The notes under the pieces were generated by a model that did no database searches, was not told where the DNA came from, and was given only the letters and a program-made list of their open reading frames with translations. This document shows, piece by piece, positions 29,901 through 37,804 of a stretch of 55,196 bases of DNA. The position numbers and the translations under genes are program-made. The stretch is from Methylobacter sp. (GTDB lineage: Bacteria; Pseudomonadota; Gammaproteobacteria; Methylococcales; Methylomonadaceae), in contig JAUXTH010000048.1 in the NCBI GenBank assembly GCA_030679035.1, positions 1 to 55,196 on the forward strand. Direction: 5' to 3'. Within the stretch, counting starts at the first letter, position 1; each line of letters starts with the position of its first letter.

Positions 29901-30797
29901 ATCGAACCGCAGGCGCAGCAGCGTGACATCAAACTGACCTTTCTCCCATTCGACGAAACCTGGTTTGCCAGTGCCGATCGAACCCGAGTAAAGCAGGTTC
30001 TGATCAACCTGCTTTCCAATGCGATCAAATACAACCGCGAGCATGGGACGGTCGAGGTAAAATGCACCGAGAGCACGCCGGAACGCCTACGCATCAGCGT
30101 CAAAGACAGCGGTGAGGGATTGGCTCCGGAAAAGCTGGCACTGCTCTTTCAGCCGTTCAATCGTCTCGGGCAAGAGTCTAGCGGAGAGGAAGGTACGGGC
30201 ATTGGCTTGGTGGTAACCAAGCAACTAATCGAACTGATGGGAGGCACAATCGGCATGGAAAGCACTGTCGGAGTGGGCAGCGAATTCTGGATAGAACTGA
30301 TCCGGGATCTTACGCCACAATTTGTCGCTGAAAATACACTGCCCGCAGAACCTGCACTGCAATATCAGGAAGACGCGACGCCGCACACTCTGCTCTATGT
30401 AGAAGACAATCCGGCCAACCTGATGCTGGTCGAGCAAATCATTGAGGACCACCCACATATACACATGCTGAGCGCACGTGATGGCAAACAAGGCATAGCG
30501 CTGGCGTATACCCATCTTCCGGATGTGATCCTGATGGACATCAATCTGCCCGGCCTCAGCGGTTTCCAAGTGCTGAAACTCCTGCGTGAAGATCCGGCAA
30601 CGGCGCACATCCCGGTTCTTGCCATCAGTGCCAATGCCATGCCACGAGATATCGAGAAGGGACTGGAGGCTGGATTCTTCAGGTATCTCACCAAACCCAT
30701 CAAGGTCAATGAATTTATGGAGGCCTTGGACGGTGCATTGAAATTTTCTGAAACGGGATTGGACGACATGAATGAAAAGGACAAATACGATGATTAA
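26988..30797 (+). CDS. Hybrid sensor histidine kinase with six PAS domains and a receiver
   Basis: A 1269-residue soluble protein. PAS units are at about residues 26-167, 195-325, 330-450, 451-592, 593-734 and 745-870. Units 1, 4 and 5 are copies of one sequence (period 142 residues). Each PAS ends with a DxTARKQ-type linker. HisKA carries the phospho-acceptor His893 (SMSHELRTPLN). HATPase has NLLSNAIKYN, KDSGEGL and GTGIGL boxes. A C-terminal receiver has Asp1184 (VILMDINLPG) and Lys in RYLTKPIK. No membrane segments, so an intracellular signal is likely. The gene is visibly more GC-rich than its neighbours. The end overlaps the next signalling gene. Confidence 0.92.
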   Translation: MSQKNPDPSIINPTAGSAEGITEVRRQKALLKTGALQNAILNSANFSSIATDEKGVIQIFNVGAERMLGYSAADVLNKITPADISDPQEVIARAEALSVELGTPIAPGFEALVFKASRGIEDIYELTYIRKDGSRFPAIVSVTALRDAHDAIIGYLLIGTDNTARKQVEAEQQHLLEIQEETNKQLQQANVTLQISEEKLAVTLNSIGDAVIATDAEARITLLNPLAEQLTGWTQAQANGRPVDEIFPIINKDTRHPAVIPVMETLAHGTIQGLANHTVLIARDGSECDIADSCAPIRDRDGQVIGAVLVFRDVTGEYAIQQALRDGVAQIQTILNTVVDGIITIHAIGGGVETINPAAERMFGYTATELNGQNFSMLIPELDRNQHNGNGSLAYYSASDEARANGLGREVVGRRKDGSIFPLEMAVSEMWLGGQRYFTGILRDITARKQAEEALLKAGALQNAIFNSANFSSIATDAKGVIQIFNVGAERMLGYSAADVMNKITPAEISDPQEVIARAKALSVELDTPIEPGFEALVFKASRGIEDIYELTYIRKDGSRLPAVVSVTALRDAQNAIIGYLLIGTDNTARKQAEEALLKAGALQNAIFNSANFSSIATDAKGVIQIFNVGAERMLGYSAADVMNKITPAEISDPQEVIARAKALSAELETPITPGFEALVFKASRGIEDIYELTYIRKDGSRLPAVVSVTALRDAQEVIIGYLLIGTDNTARKQIEEEQKKLDQRLRDQQFYTRSLIESNIDAIMTTDPSGIISDVNKQMEVLTGCTRDELIGAPFKNNFTDPEQAEESIKLVLSEKKVTNYELTARARDGNETVVSLNATTFYDRDRKLQGVFAAARDVTERKRLDQELENAKSVAEKANLAKSDFLSSMSHELRTPLNAILGFAQLLEGGLPPPTATQAVRLHQIIKAGWYLLELINEILDLALIESGKISLSREPVALIDVITECQAMIEPQAQQRDIKLTFLPFDETWFASADRTRVKQVLINLLSNAIKYNREHGTVEVKCTESTPERLRISVKDSGEGLAPEKLALLFQPFNRLGQESSGEEGTGIGLVVTKQLIELMGGTIGMESTVGVGSEFWIELIRDLTPQFVAENTLPAEPALQYQEDATPHTLLYVEDNPANLMLVEQIIEDHPHIHMLSARDGKQGIALAYTHLPDVILMDINLPGLSGFQVLKLLREDPATAHIPVLAISANAMPRDIEKGLEAGFFRYLTKPIKVNEFMEALDGALKFSETGLDDMNEKDKYDD
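27063..29189 (+). repeat. Three 426-bp copies of a PAS-encoding unit
   Basis: Copies are at 27063-27488, 28338-28763 and 28764-29189, each exactly 426 bp (142 codons). Copies two and three are directly adjacent and differ at only scattered positions. Copy one is separated from them by 849 bp encoding two unrelated PAS domains and is more diverged. This points to a recent tandem duplication of an older copy inside the gene. Confidence 0.92.
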
Positions 30798-32301
30798 CAA
30801 ACAAGAAATTCTTAACGCCAGCATTCTGATCGTTGATGATCAGCAATCCAATGTGCTTCTGCTGGAGGAAATGCTGCGTGATGCCGGATATGCTTGCATT
30901 GCGTCGACAAATAATCCCAATGAGGTTTATCCGCTTCACAAAAAAAACCGCTACGACCTGATCTTGCTCGATCTGCTGATGCCTGACATGGATGGCTTTC
31001 AGGTGATGAAAGGCCTTAAGAATATCGAAACGAATGGGTACCTTCCGGTACTCGTGATCACGGCTCAACCGAGCCAAAAGCTGCGTGCACTTGCCTCCGG
31101 CGCGAAAGATTTTATCAGCAAACCGTTTGATCTGGTCGAAATACAGACGCGTATCTATAACATGCTGGAAGTGCGGTTGTTGTACAGAAAACTTGAGAAT
31201 TACAATAAGGCGCTGGAACAAACGGTGCTGGAACGGACCGCCAAACTCAACGCCATTTTTAATGCGTCAGTGGAAGGTTTTATCACTATTGATATGTCCG
31301 ACATTATCGTATCCGCTAATGCCGCAGTAGGAACTATTTTCGGCTATAAGCCGGAAGAGTTGGTGGGTTGTAGTATTTGCAAACTCATGCCGTCATCACC
31401 AAGTTGTAGCTTGCTCCAGACAGAAAAATTTGGCGGTCAAATTCGGGAGATTGAAGGTATTCACAAAAACGGTTCTGTGGTGCCTCTGGATCTGTCCATA
31501 GCGAAGTATTCAATTGATGATGCGCACTATTTTACCCATATTGTGCGTGATGTGAGTCTGCGCAAACACCGGGAACAGCAAGACAAGGAACATCTGGATG
31601 AGCTCGCTCATGTCACTCGCCTTGGGATGATGGGTGAAATGGCTTCAGGCATTGCTCATGAGGTCAACCAACCTCTGGTTGCAATTTCAAGCTATACGCA
31701 AGCCAGTTTAAATCTTATTAACACTGAAAATCCTGACCTGACAAAACTCACCGAAATCTTATTCAAAACCCAACAACAGGCTTTAAGAGCGGGACAAATC
31801 ATTCAGGGCATGAGAGAGCTTATCAAATCCCATGCAAAAAATCGTTCAACTGTCGATGTTAATAGTTTGATTCATGAAGCTGTTAGCTTGTGTATTGTCG
31901 AACTTAAACAAAACGGCATAAAGCTAAAGTTTGAGCTGGAAAACAATCTGCCGCCTATCTATGTCGATCAGATACAAATTGAACAGATCCTCATAAACCT
32001 GATTCGAAACAGCGTTGATGCCTTAAAAAACCTACCCGTAGAACAGCAACGCCAGTTAACCCTTCATAGCCAATTGACTCCCAATAATGGCATACAGATC
32101 AGGGTGAAAGACAATGGGTCGGGGCTTGATGAAGACCAGCAACAAAAAATATTGATGCCTTTTTACACCACCAAGGCAGATGGCATGGGCATGGGGCTAT
32201 CCATCAGTCGCTCACTTATCGAAGCTCATGAAGGAACTTTTCATTTCAATAGCCACCTTGGAAAAGGCACAACTTTTTATTTCACTCTACCAGCAGCTTA
32301 A
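30790..32301 (+). CDS. Receiver-PAS-histidine kinase
   Basis: A 503-residue soluble protein. The receiver domain (about 10-125) has the acidic pair Asp16/Asp17, acceptor Asp61 (LILLDLLMPDMDG) and Lys in FISKPFD. A coiled linker follows, then PAS (about 160-270). The kinase has His290 in GIAHEVNQPLVAI, a NtrB/FixL-like H-box, and ATPase boxes NLIRNSVDAL, KDNGSGL and GMGMGLSI. ATG 30790 is chosen because aaaagga lies eight bases upstream; ATG 30772 is also in frame. It starts within the end of the upstream hybrid kinase gene, so the two are coupled and may form one phosphorelay. No DNA-binding output is present. Confidence 0.9.
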   Translation: MINKQEILNASILIVDDQQSNVLLLEEMLRDAGYACIASTNNPNEVYPLHKKNRYDLILLDLLMPDMDGFQVMKGLKNIETNGYLPVLVITAQPSQKLRALASGAKDFISKPFDLVEIQTRIYNMLEVRLLYRKLENYNKALEQTVLERTAKLNAIFNASVEGFITIDMSDIIVSANAAVGTIFGYKPEELVGCSICKLMPSSPSCSLLQTEKFGGQIREIEGIHKNGSVVPLDLSIAKYSIDDAHYFTHIVRDVSLRKHREQQDKEHLDELAHVTRLGMMGEMASGIAHEVNQPLVAISSYTQASLNLINTENPDLTKLTEILFKTQQQALRAGQIIQGMRELIKSHAKNRSTVDVNSLIHEAVSLCIVELKQNGIKLKFELENNLPPIYVDQIQIEQILINLIRNSVDALKNLPVEQQRQLTLHSQLTPNNGIQIRVKDNGSGLDEDQQQKILMPFYTTKADGMGMGLSISRSLIEAHEGTFHFNSHLGKGTTFYFTLPAA

Positions 32302-32317
32302 TCCATTAGGGGGCTTG

Positions 32318-32641
32318 CAACGTTCCTTCATTTTTGAGCCATAAGGCTGCACGGCAGTCTATGTGCTCTGTTCGAAAAAACGACCGTTTTTTGGGGATTG
32401 CTTACGCCACGTCAGAAAAGCCTGTATTGAACCGATTTGGCGCCATTTGACGTATCAGAAAACTTATCTACGAAATCGAAGTATCAAACTTGCGGCGCGA
32501 ATTGAGTTTTGTGGTATGCATATTCACGAGCCATATCACTGCGGTACCACTTAGAGTAACCCAGGTTGCCGCGGGCAACGGCTTCAAAGGCGACAATTCG
32601 TGGTGACACGACCTTATGGTTCAAAAATGAAGGAGCCGTTG
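32318..32641. mobile_element. Possible MITE (324 bp) with terminal inverted repeats
   Basis: Left end 32318-32345 (caacgttccttcattttt, then gagccataag) matches the reverse complement of the right end 32613-32641 (cttatggttcaaaaatgaag, then gagccgttg) with about three differences. The inside encodes no convincing protein. A non-autonomous transposable element is the simplest reading. No clear target duplication is visible. It fills most of the 475-base gap between the kinase pair and the PilZ gene. Confidence 0.55.
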
Positions 32642-32776
32642 TCGTACACTTGTACTATCGCTACTGAGGATTACTCGACTCCTGTCTCGAAACGTAGGAT
32701 ATTGCATTGGAATAATTAATTTTTTAGACTAGAATCTAAAGGTTTTAAGTAATTTTGATTGCGGGTGTAGAGGGTG

Positions 32777-33154
32777 ATGGAAAGAAGGCTTCATCAAAGG
32801 ATTCCAGTGCAGGTTTCTGCTATTGTTACTACCGAGGATGGTGTGCGCATTAAGGTGATTGCTGTGGATGTGTCCAGTGATGGGTTGGGTATTGAATGTC
32901 ATACCCGGCAGCGGAACATGATCACGCCGGGGGGGTGTTTTGTTCGTGATGGTAGGCCGGTTTCTGTGCATGTGGACATGAATCTGAATGATGAAGAAGG
33001 GATGTCATCCAAAATAGTAGCGCGATGCCACGTGGTTTTTTCGCGGCGCGTATCCAGCGATCAATGCAAAATCGGATTGCGCTACGCTGATATCGAAAAT
33101 AACAGCCATGAATGGCTGGTTCGGTTTATTGAGAAAATGTTGGTGTCTAAATAA
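32777..33154 (+). CDS. PilZ-domain protein, probable c-di-GMP receptor
   Basis: A 125-residue single-domain protein. The c-di-GMP binding motif is complete: the RxxxR switch in ERRLHQRIPV near the N-terminus and the D-x-S-x-x-G motif in VDVSSDGLGI. The rest is the PilZ beta-barrel plus a C-terminal helix. ATG 32777 is used; an adjacent in-frame GTG at 32774 lies within the ribosome site. It lies downstream of two kinases that lack GGDEF/EAL domains, so a link to them is only positional. Confidence 0.85.
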   Translation: MERRLHQRIPVQVSAIVTTEDGVRIKVIAVDVSSDGLGIECHTRQRNMITPGGCFVRDGRPVSVHVDMNLNDEEGMSSKIVARCHVVFSRRVSSDQCKIGLRYADIENNSHEWLVRFIEKMLVSK

Positions 33155-33203
33155 CGGATAAGTCTCGATTTTAGGCGCTTTCGCGGGAAGTGTGCCTGCC
33201 TAT

Positions 33204-33223
33204 GTGCCAGCCTCAGCTGGCAC
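33204..33223. terminator. Hairpin overlapping the glnD stop
   Basis: A perfect 8-bp stem gtgccagc/gctggcac with a ctca loop overlaps the glnD stop codon, between convergent PilZ and glnD genes. No T-run follows, so termination is a guess. Confidence 0.4.
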
Positions 33224-35858
33224 TATCCAACATTTTCAAAATTTCTTCGCGTATTTGTTCTTGTCTGGCGGGGTCTGTGATGGGCTGCGACCGGTTGTCG
33301 GTGATGTAAAACATGTCTTCAGCCCGGCTGCCGATGGTGGTGATTTTTGCATTGTGCAGATGAATATTTTTTTGCACGAATGCGCGGCCTATTTTTGATA
33401 AAAGCCCGGCACGATCGGTGGTGATCAGTTCAATGATAGTGTGCCTGTTTAAAGGATCGGCATGAAATTGAATGCTGGTAGGGATCGGGAAATGTTTGGC
33501 CTGTCTTGATTGGCGATGAATGTTTTTGTGTTTTTTGACTTCGTGATGCAACAGGTTGCTACGCAGCACGGTACAAATATGCACTTCCCTGAATAGTTCA
33601 TTGATGGGTTCCCCTGACTGTTCAAGAACCAGGAAGCTGTTAAGCACATAGTCATCGGTCGTGGTCATGATTCTGGCATCAAGAATGGTCAGTCCCAGTT
33701 GGTCGAGAGTGGCTGTGCTCAGCGAAAAAATAGCCTCTTCATTTTTTGTATAAACAAACACTTCGGCACTGCCGCGTTGGGTTTGCGGGCGCAGCAGAAC
33801 CAGAGGCAGTTCCTCTTCTTTGGATGAGGCGATGGCAATGGTATGCCAGGCTATTTCATCAGCGGAATATCTTAAAAAATAATCATCACTGGCGTGTTGC
33901 CAGGAGCTGAGGATGGCCGGTTCGGATATGCCGAGTTTAAGCAGTTCGTCTTTGGCTTCTTTTTTGTTTTCGAGCAGGCGGTCGGCCAATGTCACGGGGT
34001 TCTGCAAGCCTCTGTGCAAGGTGCTGTAGGTCACCGAATACAGCTCTTTTAACAGGGCGTCTTTCCATGCGTTCCATAATTCAGGATTGGTGGCGCGAAT
34101 GTCAGCGACGGTCAGCAGGTACAGGTAATTCAGGTATTCTATGCTGCCGACGGTTTGTGCGAATTGATGAATAACGTCCGGGTCGCTGATGTCCTTTCGC
34201 TGTGCCGTCATCGACATGACTAGGTGATTGCGCACCAGCCAGCCGATCAGGTTGGTGTCGTGCGGGGAAAGGTCGTGTTGGACGCAGAACTCCCTGGTGA
34301 TTTCTTCACCTATGGCGGAATGGTCGCCGTTTCTGCCCTTGGCTATGTCATGAAACAGACCCGCAAGATACAGCAGTTCCGGTTTTGAGATTAGCAGAAA
34401 AACATCATTGCAGAAAGGCAGCTCATCAAGATGTTTTTCCAAGGCAAAGCGGCGCAAGTTGCGGATAACAAACAGCGTGTGTTCGTCCACCGTGTAAATG
34501 TGAAACAAGTCATACTGCATGCGGGCGACAATATTGGCAAAGCAGGGGATATAGGCGGCTAAAACCCCGTAGCGGTTCATACGCCTTAATTGATCGGTAA
34601 TGCCTCGCGGTTGGCGGAATGCCTCGATAAAAAGCCGGTTGGCGGCTTTATTTTGGCGAAACTCGTCGTCGATCAAATGCAGGTTTTTACGAACCAGGCG
34701 TATGGTGGTCGCCCTGACGCCTTTGATTGATGAGTTTTGTTCCAGAACTAGAAAGAGTTCCAGCAGGGCCAGCGGGTGCCGCTCGAAAAGGGTGTCATCA
34801 CTGGCCTCAAGGTAGCCGTTGATGACGACGAATTTGTCGTTAAGCGGGATGGTTTTGTAAACAACTTCCCCGGAAACGAAGCGTTCGTTAAATAATTGCA
34901 GCAGCATTTCATTAAGGCGCTCAAGTCCTAGTACCGTTTTAAAATAAAACTGCATGAACCGTTCGACATCTTGGTTGTATTCCTGATGCTCGGTGCTGAA
35001 GCCGAATTGTTGGGCAAGATCGCGCTGATAATCGAAAATCAGCCGGTCTTCGCAGCGGTTGGTTAACAAATGCAGGGCGTAACGAATTCGCCAGAGCACT
35101 TCAAGAGCGGCGACCAGTTCCATATATTCGGACTCGGGCAGGAAGCCGTATTTAATCAGCTCCCTGAGTGTCGAAGAATTGTAATGGCGTTTAAATACCC
35201 AGGCGATGACGTGTCTGTCCCGAAGCCCTCCTGGCCCTTCTTTGATGTTGGGTTCAAGATTGTAAGCGGTGTCATGGAATTTGGCATACCGCTGCCGCTG
35301 TTCTTCCATTTTGGCGGCGAAAAACTGGTCCGAGGGCCAGATTTTATCCGGGGTGGTTTGTTGTTTTAACGCTTTGTATAGTGTGGTGCTGCCGGAAATT
35401 AGTCGAATTTCCATTAGGCTGGTCATAATGGTTTGGTCGTCTATCGCGGCTTCTACGCATTGCTTGATGGTGCGGGCGCTTTGCCCCAGCTTTAAGCCGA
35501 TATCCCAGAGGAAGGTAAAGAAGTTTGATAGGCCCTCCTGGTATGGGTTGGTGTCCTCGGAATTCAGCAGGACAACCAAGTCAATGTCGGAATAGGGGAA
35601 CAGTTCTCTTCTGCCGTAGCCGCCAACGGCGCACAGCGTAAGTTGGCTGGCGTAGTCGCCGAGAAAATGTTGCCAACAGCAATTTAGGATTTCGTCAATA
35701 AAATCGGATTTCTCATTAAGCAGCTTGGCAACCGATTTGTGTGGGTTGAATTTTTGGCGCAGCTCGGCGTCTTTTTGTTTTAGCCGTTGCTTAAATTGCT
35801 GCAAGCTGTCCTTTTCGGCAAAAATCGTGGCATTGATGTGCTTGTTCAAGGCGGTCAC
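33213..35858 (-). CDS. glnD: Bifunctional PII uridylyltransferase / uridylyl-removing enzyme
   Basis: An 881-residue nitrogen sensor that modifies PII proteins. The nucleotidyltransferase has GGYGRRELFPYSDIDLVVL (residues 79-97) with metal Asp91 and Asp93. The HD hydrolase domain (AGLFHDIAKGRNGDHS, about residue 500) catalyses deuridylylation. Two C-terminal ACT domains bind glutamine (IELITTDRAGLLSKIG in the second). The start is GTG 35858, only five bases after the map stop, with a weak ribosome site, so expression is probably coupled to map. The gltBD operon in the same window is functionally related. Confidence 0.95.
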   Translation of the reverse strand: MTALNKHINATIFAEKDSLQQFKQRLKQKDAELRQKFNPHKSVAKLLNEKSDFIDEILNCCWQHFLGDYASQLTLCAVGGYGRRELFPYSDIDLVVLLNSEDTNPYQEGLSNFFTFLWDIGLKLGQSARTIKQCVEAAIDDQTIMTSLMEIRLISGSTTLYKALKQQTTPDKIWPSDQFFAAKMEEQRQRYAKFHDTAYNLEPNIKEGPGGLRDRHVIAWVFKRHYNSSTLRELIKYGFLPESEYMELVAALEVLWRIRYALHLLTNRCEDRLIFDYQRDLAQQFGFSTEHQEYNQDVERFMQFYFKTVLGLERLNEMLLQLFNERFVSGEVVYKTIPLNDKFVVINGYLEASDDTLFERHPLALLELFLVLEQNSSIKGVRATTIRLVRKNLHLIDDEFRQNKAANRLFIEAFRQPRGITDQLRRMNRYGVLAAYIPCFANIVARMQYDLFHIYTVDEHTLFVIRNLRRFALEKHLDELPFCNDVFLLISKPELLYLAGLFHDIAKGRNGDHSAIGEEITREFCVQHDLSPHDTNLIGWLVRNHLVMSMTAQRKDISDPDVIHQFAQTVGSIEYLNYLYLLTVADIRATNPELWNAWKDALLKELYSVTYSTLHRGLQNPVTLADRLLENKKEAKDELLKLGISEPAILSSWQHASDDYFLRYSADEIAWHTIAIASSKEEELPLVLLRPQTQRGSAEVFVYTKNEEAIFSLSTATLDQLGLTILDARIMTTTDDYVLNSFLVLEQSGEPINELFREVHICTVLRSNLLHHEVKKHKNIHRQSRQAKHFPIPTSIQFHADPLNRHTIIELITTDRAGLLSKIGRAFVQKNIHLHNAKITTIGSRAEDMFYITDNRSQPITDPARQEQIREEILKMLDSAS

Positions 35859-35860
35859 AT

Positions 35861-35891
35861 TGCCTACAGGACGTAGGTAAGGGGTGTGAGC
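35861..35891. repeat. Short repeat GCCTACAGGACGTAGG, copy at map end
   Basis: The element gcctacaggacgtaggtaag, then gggtgtgag, is the second copy of the repeat at 20202-20236. Here it overlaps the map coding sequence: on the minus strand it encodes the last residues (TPLTYVL) and the TAG stop of map, and its right side is the leader of glnD. Confidence 0.7.
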
Positions 35892-36652
35892 TTTTCTTCT
35901 TGGCGCAAGGTCAGAATTTCATAGCCACTTTGGGTGACCAGAATGGTGTGTTCCCATTGCGCAGATAAGCTACGATCTTTTGTGACGGCAGTCCAGCCAT
36001 CGGTCAGCACCTTCATGTGGCGTTTGCCGAGATTGATCATGGGCTCGATAGTTAATATCATGCCTGCTTCAAGGACTTCTCCGTCACCGGCTTTGCCATA
36101 ATGTAGGACTTGCGGTTCTTCGTGGAAACCTTTGCCGATACCGTGCCCGCAAAATTCCCTGACTACGGAATAGCGATTGGATTCTGCGTGTTTTTGTATG
36201 GCATGGCCGACATCGCCTAATGTGGCGCCCGGTTTGACTTGTTCGATACCCAGAAACATGGCTTCCTGGGTTATTTTAATCAGGCGTTTTGCGTGTTGGC
36301 TGACTTCGCCAACGCAAAACATTTTGCTGGTGTCGCCATGGTAGTCGTCTTTAATGATGGTGATGTCAATGTTGACAATATCACCGGATTTAAGTTTTTT
36401 ATCGCTGGGAATGCCGTGGCAGATTTGCTGGTTAATTGACGTGCAAATTGATTTTGGAAAGCCGTGATAATTGAGTGGCGCGGGGATAGCTTGTTGCACA
36501 TCGACAATGTAGTCGTGGCAAATCTGATTGAGTTCGTCTGTGGTAACGCCGGGAACAACATAGGGTTCAATCATTTCTAAAACTTCGGCCGCCAGTTTTC
36601 CGGCAACACGCATTTTTTCAATTTCAGTTTCGGTTTTAATAATTATGCTCAT
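35864..36652 (-). CDS. map: Methionine aminopeptidase, type I
   Basis: A 262-residue dinuclear metalloenzyme removing initiator Met. All ligands are visible: Asp96 (NIDITIIKD), Asp107 (HGDTSKMF), His170 (CGHGIGKGFHEEP), Glu203 (TIEPMINLG) and Glu234 (AQWEHTIL). His79 (NQQICHGIP) is the substrate-binding His. Numbering is one lower than in E. coli. The extreme C-terminus is encoded by a dispersed repeat. It is divergent from rpsB, as in E. coli. Confidence 0.95.
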   Translation of the reverse strand: MSIIIKTETEIEKMRVAGKLAAEVLEMIEPYVVPGVTTDELNQICHDYIVDVQQAIPAPLNYHGFPKSICTSINQQICHGIPSDKKLKSGDIVNIDITIIKDDYHGDTSKMFCVGEVSQHAKRLIKITQEAMFLGIEQVKPGATLGDVGHAIQKHAESNRYSVVREFCGHGIGKGFHEEPQVLHYGKAGDGEVLEAGMILTIEPMINLGKRHMKVLTDGWTAVTKDRSLSAQWEHTILVTQSGYEILTLRQEEKLTPLTYVL

Positions 36653-36759
36653 GAAAAACAGGTTAAAGGTTAAAGGCTAAAGGCGCAAAAAGACAGGTTT
36701 TTAGCAGTGTGTCTTTGGTTTTGCGCCCGTGTAATACATTCATTTTAACAGAGTTCAGC

Positions 36760-36788
36760 TTGTTGTGAAAAAGTAAATATGGTATAAA
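36760..36788 (+). promoter_or_regulatory. Probable sigma-70 promoter of rpsB
   Basis: ttgttg (36760-36765), a 17-base spacer, and tataaa (36783-36788) form a plausible -35/-10 pair. It lies about 170 bases ahead of the rpsB start, leaving a long structured leader. Most of the 304-base map-rpsB gap is explained by this promoter and the leader. Confidence 0.55.
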
Positions 36789-36815
36789 GGGAAGTTCGTT
36801 TTCGAACTAATACTC

Positions 36816-36908
36816 ACGCCTATCGTCACGTTTGGAAGGGTGCTGGTTTACAGCTTTAATTTTAAGTAATGATTGTAACTGGTTTCCAAACGGGATAGGT
36901 GGAGGCGT
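36816..36908 (+). ncRNA. rpsB leader RNA element, probable S2 autoregulatory structure
   Basis: The segment 36816-36837 (acgcctatcgtcacgtttgg, then aa) pairs with 36884-36908 (ttccaaacgggataggtgga, then ggcgt) in blocks: cgtttggaa/ttccaaacg, atc/gat and acgcct/aggcgt. The A/U-rich middle is unpaired. Conserved rpsB leaders in gammaproteobacteria bind S2 to inhibit translation. Assigning this element to that class is inference from position and fold. Confidence 0.6.
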
Positions 36909-36916
36909 AACCCAAC

Positions 36917-36941
36917 TCGGAACACAGGTTCCGAATTTTTT
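36917..36941 (+). terminator. Terminator-like hairpin just before rpsB
   Basis: A perfect 7-bp stem tcggaac/gttccga with an acag loop (36917-36934) is followed one base later by six T residues (36936-36941). It lies 15 bases ahead of ATG 36957, with the aggag ribosome site directly after it. It has the form of an intrinsic terminator in the leader, so transcription of rpsB-tsf may be attenuated. Confidence 0.65.
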
Positions 36942-36956
36942 ATCTTAGGAGAACAC

Positions 36957-37697
36957 ATGTCAGCAGTATCAATGCGTCAAATGCTTGAAGCGGGTGTCCA
37001 TTTTGGACATCAAACTCGTTATTGGAACCCGAAAATGGCTACCTACCTTTTCGGTGCACGTAACAAAATCCATATCATCGATTTGGAAAAAACGCTTCCA
37101 ATGTTTAACGACGCAATGAATTATCTGGGTCAGATGACAGCAAACAAAGGCACCGTCCTGTTTGTTGGCACCAAGAAAGCAGCACGTAAAGTGGTTGCTG
37201 AAGAAGCCGCACGTTGCGGCATGCCTTATGTCAACCATCGCTGGTTAGGCGGCATGCTGACAAACTTTAAAACCATCAAGAAATCTATCAATCGCCTTAA
37301 AGAATTGGAAGCGATGAAAGCTGACGGTACGCTTTATCAACGTTTCGCCAAGAAAGAAGCGTTAGGTATGGAGCGCGAACTGGAAAAGCTGGAACGCAGC
37401 TTGGGCGGAATTAAAGATATGAAAGGCGTTCCTGACGTAATTTTTATATTAGATGTCGGTTATGAAAAAAATGCGATCAGTGAAGCTAAAAAATTAGGCA
37501 TTCCTGTTGTCGGCATCGTGGATTCCAATAATTCACCGGAAAAAATCGATTACATTATCCCAGGCAATGACGACTCGATTCGTGCTGTTAAACTCTATTG
37601 CGAAAGCGTTTCTGCGGCAGTTATGGAAGCTAAATCAGCAGGTTTGGGTATGTCTGCAAAAGCTGATGATTTTGTTGAAGAAGCAGCAGCAAAATAA
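36957..37697 (+). CDS. rpsB: 30S ribosomal protein S2
   Basis: A 246-residue protein with [22 protein letters not shown] at the N-terminus, then [15 protein letters not shown] and [22 protein letters not shown], which are signatures of S2. The start ATG has aggag six bases upstream. First gene of the rpsB-tsf unit. Length agrees with E. coli S2 (241). Confidence 0.97.
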   Translation: MSAVSMRQMLEAGVHFGHQTRYWNPKMATYLFGARNKIHIIDLEKTLPMFNDAMNYLGQMTANKGTVLFVGTKKAARKVVAEEAARCGMPYVNHRWLGGMLTNFKTIKKSINRLKELEAMKADGTLYQRFAKKEALGMERELEKLERSLGGIKDMKGVPDVIFILDVGYEKNAISEAKKLGIPVVGIVDSNNSPEKIDYIIPGNDDSIRAVKLYCESVSAAVMEAKSAGLGMSAKADDFVEEAAAK

Positions 37698-37746
37698 GGC
37701 GCAGACTTATTTTTACAGGCGTTCCTTGAATGCTTGAAGTTAGGCA

Positions 37747-37774
37747 AAAAACGCCTCCTCACGGGGGCGTTTTT
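37747..37774 (+). terminator. rpsB-tsf intergenic attenuator
   Basis: aaaaacgcctcc-tcac-gggggcgttttt forms a stem of about 12 pairs including A/U flanks, with T residues at the end. In E. coli the same junction has a partial terminator that lowers tsf relative to rpsB. Confidence 0.8.
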
Positions 37775-37804
37775 ACAGTGATGAATAATGAGGAAAAATA
37801 AAGA

